From Echiichthys vipera (taxonomy: Eukaryota > Chordata > Actinopteri > Perciformes > Trachinidae), in contig OY829657.1 in the NCBI GenBank assembly GCA_963691815.1, forward strand, positions 9,109,475-9,173,474: a stretch of 64,000 bases of DNA, in the 5' to 3' direction. Of this stretch, positions 59,659-64,000 are shown piece by piece. The position numbers and the translations under genes were made by a program. The notes beneath the pieces were generated by a model that was not told the DNA's origin, did not search any database, and saw nothing but the letters and a program-made list of their open reading frames with translations. Within the stretch, counting starts at the first letter, position 1. Every line of letters starts with the position of its first letter.

Positions 59659-61340
59659 CTAATTGAAAAATGTGTTTATTGAATCAAAAAAATCTATTTT
59701 GTGTCAATGCAATAAAGAGTGATTTGTAGTTTAGTCAACATTGGCTTTCGTTGTGTTGACTGTATGAAGTTGAAAAAATTCAACTCAGAATCTAAAAATG
59801 CAATTAAAAAAACTGTAATGTTCCACAGACTTCTGGCTTTAACTATGTTCAATTGATTTGATATAGAGGGTGAAGCAAATGTAGCGTGAAAGAAGAGAAA
59901 CCAAGCACAGTGATCACAATTCTACAGAAAGCTTCAGTCTTTGCATAGGTATGTTATGTCTTAGCTATGTCTTCGCTGGGCATTGAGGAGGCAGTGAGTG
60001 GGAGAAAGAAGAACAGGATGGAGTGAGTCAGCTTCTCATGCTTCAGTTTGAGATGCTGAACTATTATGGAATGAAACATATACAGCAAAGACACATTGAA
60101 ACAAATTATTGAAGTTATATTATATGTACTCTATATTACTCTTTTACACTTTACACTTTGGTGTTCTCAGCCAAAACAAAACTTTGTCTCGAATGAATAG
60201 AAAAGAAGGTGGGATACATATTTCAAGTGCACTAGTAAAGCAGTATTTGCACCAAAGCTGCTGTGAAAATCTTACAGACTGGGGTAACCCTATCAAGATA
60301 ATTCAATGTTCAATCTTATGCCTGTTGAATAGCCTAGATGTATTGATAAGCTATTGGCTTGATACTCACAAAAGTTTTATTGCACTTAGGCTAATACTGT
60401 AGGCTATAATGTAAGGTTAGCTGTGTGTGTGTGTGGGTCTGTGTGTGTGTCCCTCGTGTAGTTGTGTGTTTGTGTGTGTGTGTGTGGAGCATGCGGTCCC
60501 CTCACTTAGACCTTATAAAGGCCTATCTACACTGATTAATGGAACTATGCACAGTTCCAATATGATTTACAGACATTTGTAGTTAAATAAGAAGCATAAA
60601 GCTTGTGTTCATGAACTTTCACTTCCCGTTGTATCATGCACCAAGCATTTCATTTAGCATTGCATTCTCGCCCTCAATTAAGCATAAAAATGTTCCTGCA
60701 TGAGCAAGTTAGGATCTTGTGCTTGCGCTTTAGTGTGTTCATGCGAGTTATAAAGCAATTGTGCACTTTAAAAATATTTCCGTCTATGTTACCCCGGAGG
60801 CTCCGTACAATCCATTCATTATTTGAGACATTTTCCACAAATCTAAAACTCATTTTTATTAGGATTTATGAGTGTCTTCAGTATATTTCATTGCAACCCA
60901 TCCAGTAGCTGTTGAGCTACTTCAATCTGGACCCAAGTAGTGGACAAATGCCTCATAGTGTGGCTAAAAATCACCCAGCAGTAGCTTACTCAAAGAAAGT
61001 AAACCCACAGGTCTCTCATCAGGAAAACTGCATTATTAGAATATAAAATTATCATAAAATATATTAGAAAAGATGTACAAAAAAAGAGTAGTATCTGATT
61101 TCTCTGTGCAGCTCTGCCCACTTCATTTCAATTCAGTAGCAATCAAGTATTTTCTAAAGCAGACATATAGCTGAAGCAACGTAAAATGTACCAATGACAA
61201 TGCTCCCAATATGAAATCTTTCTTTGTGAACTACCACTTACACACATATTTGATTCCACTCAGTGGCTCAATGTAAGACCACCTCACCACGGGATATTTC
61301 GACATTTGGAGTTCAGCTGAGAATTCTGACCTTGTTGTTT
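59659..61340. other. Non-coding, no gene seen
   Basis: AT-rich DNA with a short GT-rich patch at 60421-60486. No gene recognised. Confidence 0.4.
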
Positions 61341-61343
61341 TAA

Positions 61344-61932
61344 GGGTGCACTCACACTGTCCATCCGTACCGTGCCCCGTGCTTTAGGGTACTTGTCTCC
61401 CCCTCCCTCTCCCCCGCAGCACAGGCCCGTTTGTACTCACACTACCTGGGCCTCGGCGCGAATGCTTCTTACTACCTATACGTCATCACGCCGTAACACG
61501 TCACACGCATTGATTGACGTCATCGCAATGCGTCGCTTTGTTTACAAAAGCGCGCAGTCTTTTGGCCACATAATGGAAAGCAGCGCAGAAAACATGGTAA
61601 CGTTTTTGGCTTTGTTTTATTTTGGGCTCATTGTTATGCGGCACAACCCCTGAACCTTTCGCCCCCATTGTTTTAAATGCATGGGCCGTCCTTCTTTTTT
61701 CTATGTCGAACAGGCGCACATAAAATGACGTCAGAACCGCCGTAGGCCTCGTGCTCGCGCTCGTACATGTGCACATGCTCATGTTTGTACATGTGCAGAC
61801 ATGCTTTACAAAAGCCCACCTCTCCAAAACGGGCCTTGGACGGCAAGCTTGCACTCACACTGGTCAAGCGAACTAGACTTTAGCCAGGAAACGTGCTTGG
61901 GCACGGTACGGATGGACAGTGTGAGTGTGCCC
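61344..61932 (-). mobile_element. PIF/Harbinger-like element with 3-bp TAA duplication
   Basis: TAA flanks both ends (61341-61343 and 61933-61935). The inverted ends (GGGTGCACTCACACTG then TCCATCCGTACCGTGCCC at the left) are matched at the right over about 34 bp. A 3-bp TWA target is the signature of PIF/Harbinger transposition. On the minus strand a start at 61668 gives MGAKGSG, corresponding to MAVKGS of the 16876 frame, but the Myb-like sequence is lost right after it. The copy lies in the opposite orientation to 16664-17143. Confidence 0.8.
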
Positions 61933-61935
61933 TAA

Positions 61936-64000
61936 CTCTCCATTATTATTTATTGAAATGTGTTTGTCTGTGAGCAAACACAGACACATTATTTCAGATT
62001 GCTGTTTGTTATGGTTTGATTAAAACATATTCTCAAGCTGTTTGTTGCAAACTGAAGCAAAAATGAGATTAAGATAACCGGCCAGACCCCCTTCATCCCT
62101 GTAACAAGAAAACTGGGCCGCAGCGTCAATCTGCCCTGCTGAAAATGAGCATTCTTGCCAGATAAATGGCTACTACTCTGTGGCTGACCATGACCTTTGA
62201 CCTGTTTCAAAGGCGTGTTCAGATGGACATAATATTGTTTTAGAAAGCGCAGACCCCAAATTAATTTGAACAATGTGTGACAGAGCAAAGGTTCTGATTA
62301 AAATGGCTCCACCCAAAAAAAAAGGCAGCAGTATTTGGCAAAAAAAGTTGAACATAGATCAACTTTTGCAAAGCAAGACAATGCCATCCAACAAGGCACC
62401 ACTAAAATGTATGCAGGTACACATTCCTAATAGACCCCTTTGTGCTGTGAATGCCATATTTCTTGTGTAGGGCACAGTCACACATGAACGGGACGATATT
62501 CGTCAGTCAGAGTTCACCGGCTGAACTCCATTCAATGCAAATATTCCCCCCCTCGCTCTCACAGAATGGAAATGAATGGGAGCAGAATATCCCTCAATGT
62601 TGAGGCTTGAGATTTTTTACTGAAGGTCCAATGAGATGAAAGAGAGGTATATAAACTGTATGCACATAATTTCATATATGTAACAAGTTGCAACCTTTAC
62701 TCACTACTAACCTTAGAGTTAACTTATATGCATCAGTTAAAATAAGTAAACTTTGAGTTTTGAACATGAACAGACATGGAACATGAACAGCATCCTCCTG
62801 AGTTATAGTCTATTCATCCTCCCCAACCATTCAAACCCCGAACCAGACTTTCCCGCTCTTTATACTACGTTACTGGAGGTCGGCGCTTAACAACAACATA
62901 AATATGGGTCGTAATAAGCTGCTTGTATAGAGGACCTAAGGGGTTGTTTTTTAGAAGAGGATAGTCTCAATATGACTGTGTGTATAAGTTGTATGATTAA
63001 ATAAAGTTTAAACAAAAAAAGGAAATGCAAACATGCACTGGGCGAAAGGTTGCAAACTTATCATAGTTAATAAACACAGACAGACAAACAGCATACCACT
63101 TACATCTGATATTTAAACCTTCTGCTATCACACGGAAACTGCACTGTAACATAAATATATTGCTGTGGAGTTTGCTAAAGCTTTTTGTCTGAGCCCCTGC
63201 TCTGCTACTGTTATCACTACACTGGGTGGATAAACAGTATCTGCTGTTTAATACATAAGGTAGTGATTAAAAGTCTGTCTATATTCATAACTGAACTGAC
63301 AGAGATATGAGAGGCAGCGGGGTCATTACAGGATAAGAGAGATAGTCCTCTACATTAAACCAGTAGAAATTCTCTTCTAATCTCTTTGCTCCTCTCTCAA
63401 GTTTTATCCCTTTTTTCCCCGCTCTGAAGTGTAAGTGGTAGCCTGCCTCCATTTATGTTTTTATACAGAAATAAATAGAAAGTAGAAAATTAAATACATG
63501 TGCAGGTTAGGAAGAAATTCACTACGGGCTTTTCTAAACATTTTACCTTAAAGTCATAGTCTGTAAGATTTGAGATCACTTTTAACGTTTTTAACAACCC
63601 CTTTGTTGGTAAGATGGAACTGCAGGCGAGCCTGTTCTTTCCATTGACATATTAAAGTATGGACGGCGTACTGAAAAGTGGTGCTCATTCATTCCTATGG
63701 TTGCTTTAGATTGTCGCCACCTCCTGGTTGTGTGGCGTCTTCTAATGAACACTGAATGACTGCTGTTGAAATGTTCGCGTTCCCGAGCCCACGACCGAGC
63801 GCCAAGCAAAAAGTCGTAATATTACTAAAAAGAAGTCATAATTTGATGAGAATAAATTCTCTACTTACATGGTAGTTTCCCCACTCAGACCGTCCTGATA
63901 GAACTCCAGCAAGGATTCTGATCTCTTCATGAGACAAAGTTTAGAGAAGCAGATGTGTGCTGCTCTTCATCAGAGGTGCAAAAGAGAAACTAACTGTAAA
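61936..64000. other. Non-coding, no gene seen
   Basis: A short imperfect palindrome lies around 62460-62590 (GGGCACAGTCACACATGA near its left side), possibly a MITE fragment without a found right end. The remainder is AT-rich with chance frames only. Confidence 0.4.

Overview
The window looks like non-coding DNA from a bony fish, probably a spiny-rayed (percomorph) teleost. The evidence is the very high density of CA/GT microsatellites, several repeat families that I recall as common in teleosts (hAT-, Harbinger- and TTAA-type DNA elements, tRNA-derived SINEs with LINE-like tails, decayed LINEs), and the lack of any long open frame with gene-like composition. Most open frames are translations of (CA)n/(GT)n, or chance. 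I could not identify a host protein-coding gene with confidence.

Layout. 1-6.3 kb: inverted-repeat DNA-element remnants, a small SINE insertion with an internal inversion (3238-3414), a degenerate CCTTAACC-rich tandem repeat and a TTAA-flanked MITE (5828-6289). 7-16.5 kb: dense GT/CA arrays, including 78 uninterrupted CA units (15253-15408), a (TA)n array and an 87% inverted repeat (13927-14119). 16.6-22 kb: a Harbinger-like element with a Myb/SANT-like coding remnant (16664-17143), and a TTAA-flanked element (20340-22032) containing a hAT-like element with a perfect 8-bp target duplication (20941-21613). 23.9-32.4 kb: a SINE, an exon-like 144-bp open block (24439-24582), a SINE with a (GAA)n tail, and a minisatellite with three-monomer higher-order structure (31761-32390). 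35-39 kb: a tRNA-Lys/SINE chimera (36222-36617) and another SINE. 39.7-43.3 kb: CpG- and GA/CT-rich DNA that may be the promoter and first untranslated exon of a minus-strand gene. 43.4-50.5 kb: three LINE 3'-end remnants, a MITE and two SINE pieces. 51-64 kb: further MITEs, two of them split by younger insertions, a duplicated GATA-containing block and a second Harbinger-like copy (61344-61932).

If the 40.9-41.9 kb block is a minus-strand first exon, the 40 kb to its left would be intron 1 (or intergenic DNA) that has collected transposons. The window therefore reads mainly as a record of nested transposition. I found no new multi-gene system. The observations most worth checking are the tRNA-Lys/SINE junction, the inverted SINE, the Myb-carrying Harbinger pair, the higher-order minisatellite and the exon-like block. 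Family names rest on structure and recall, not on a database search.
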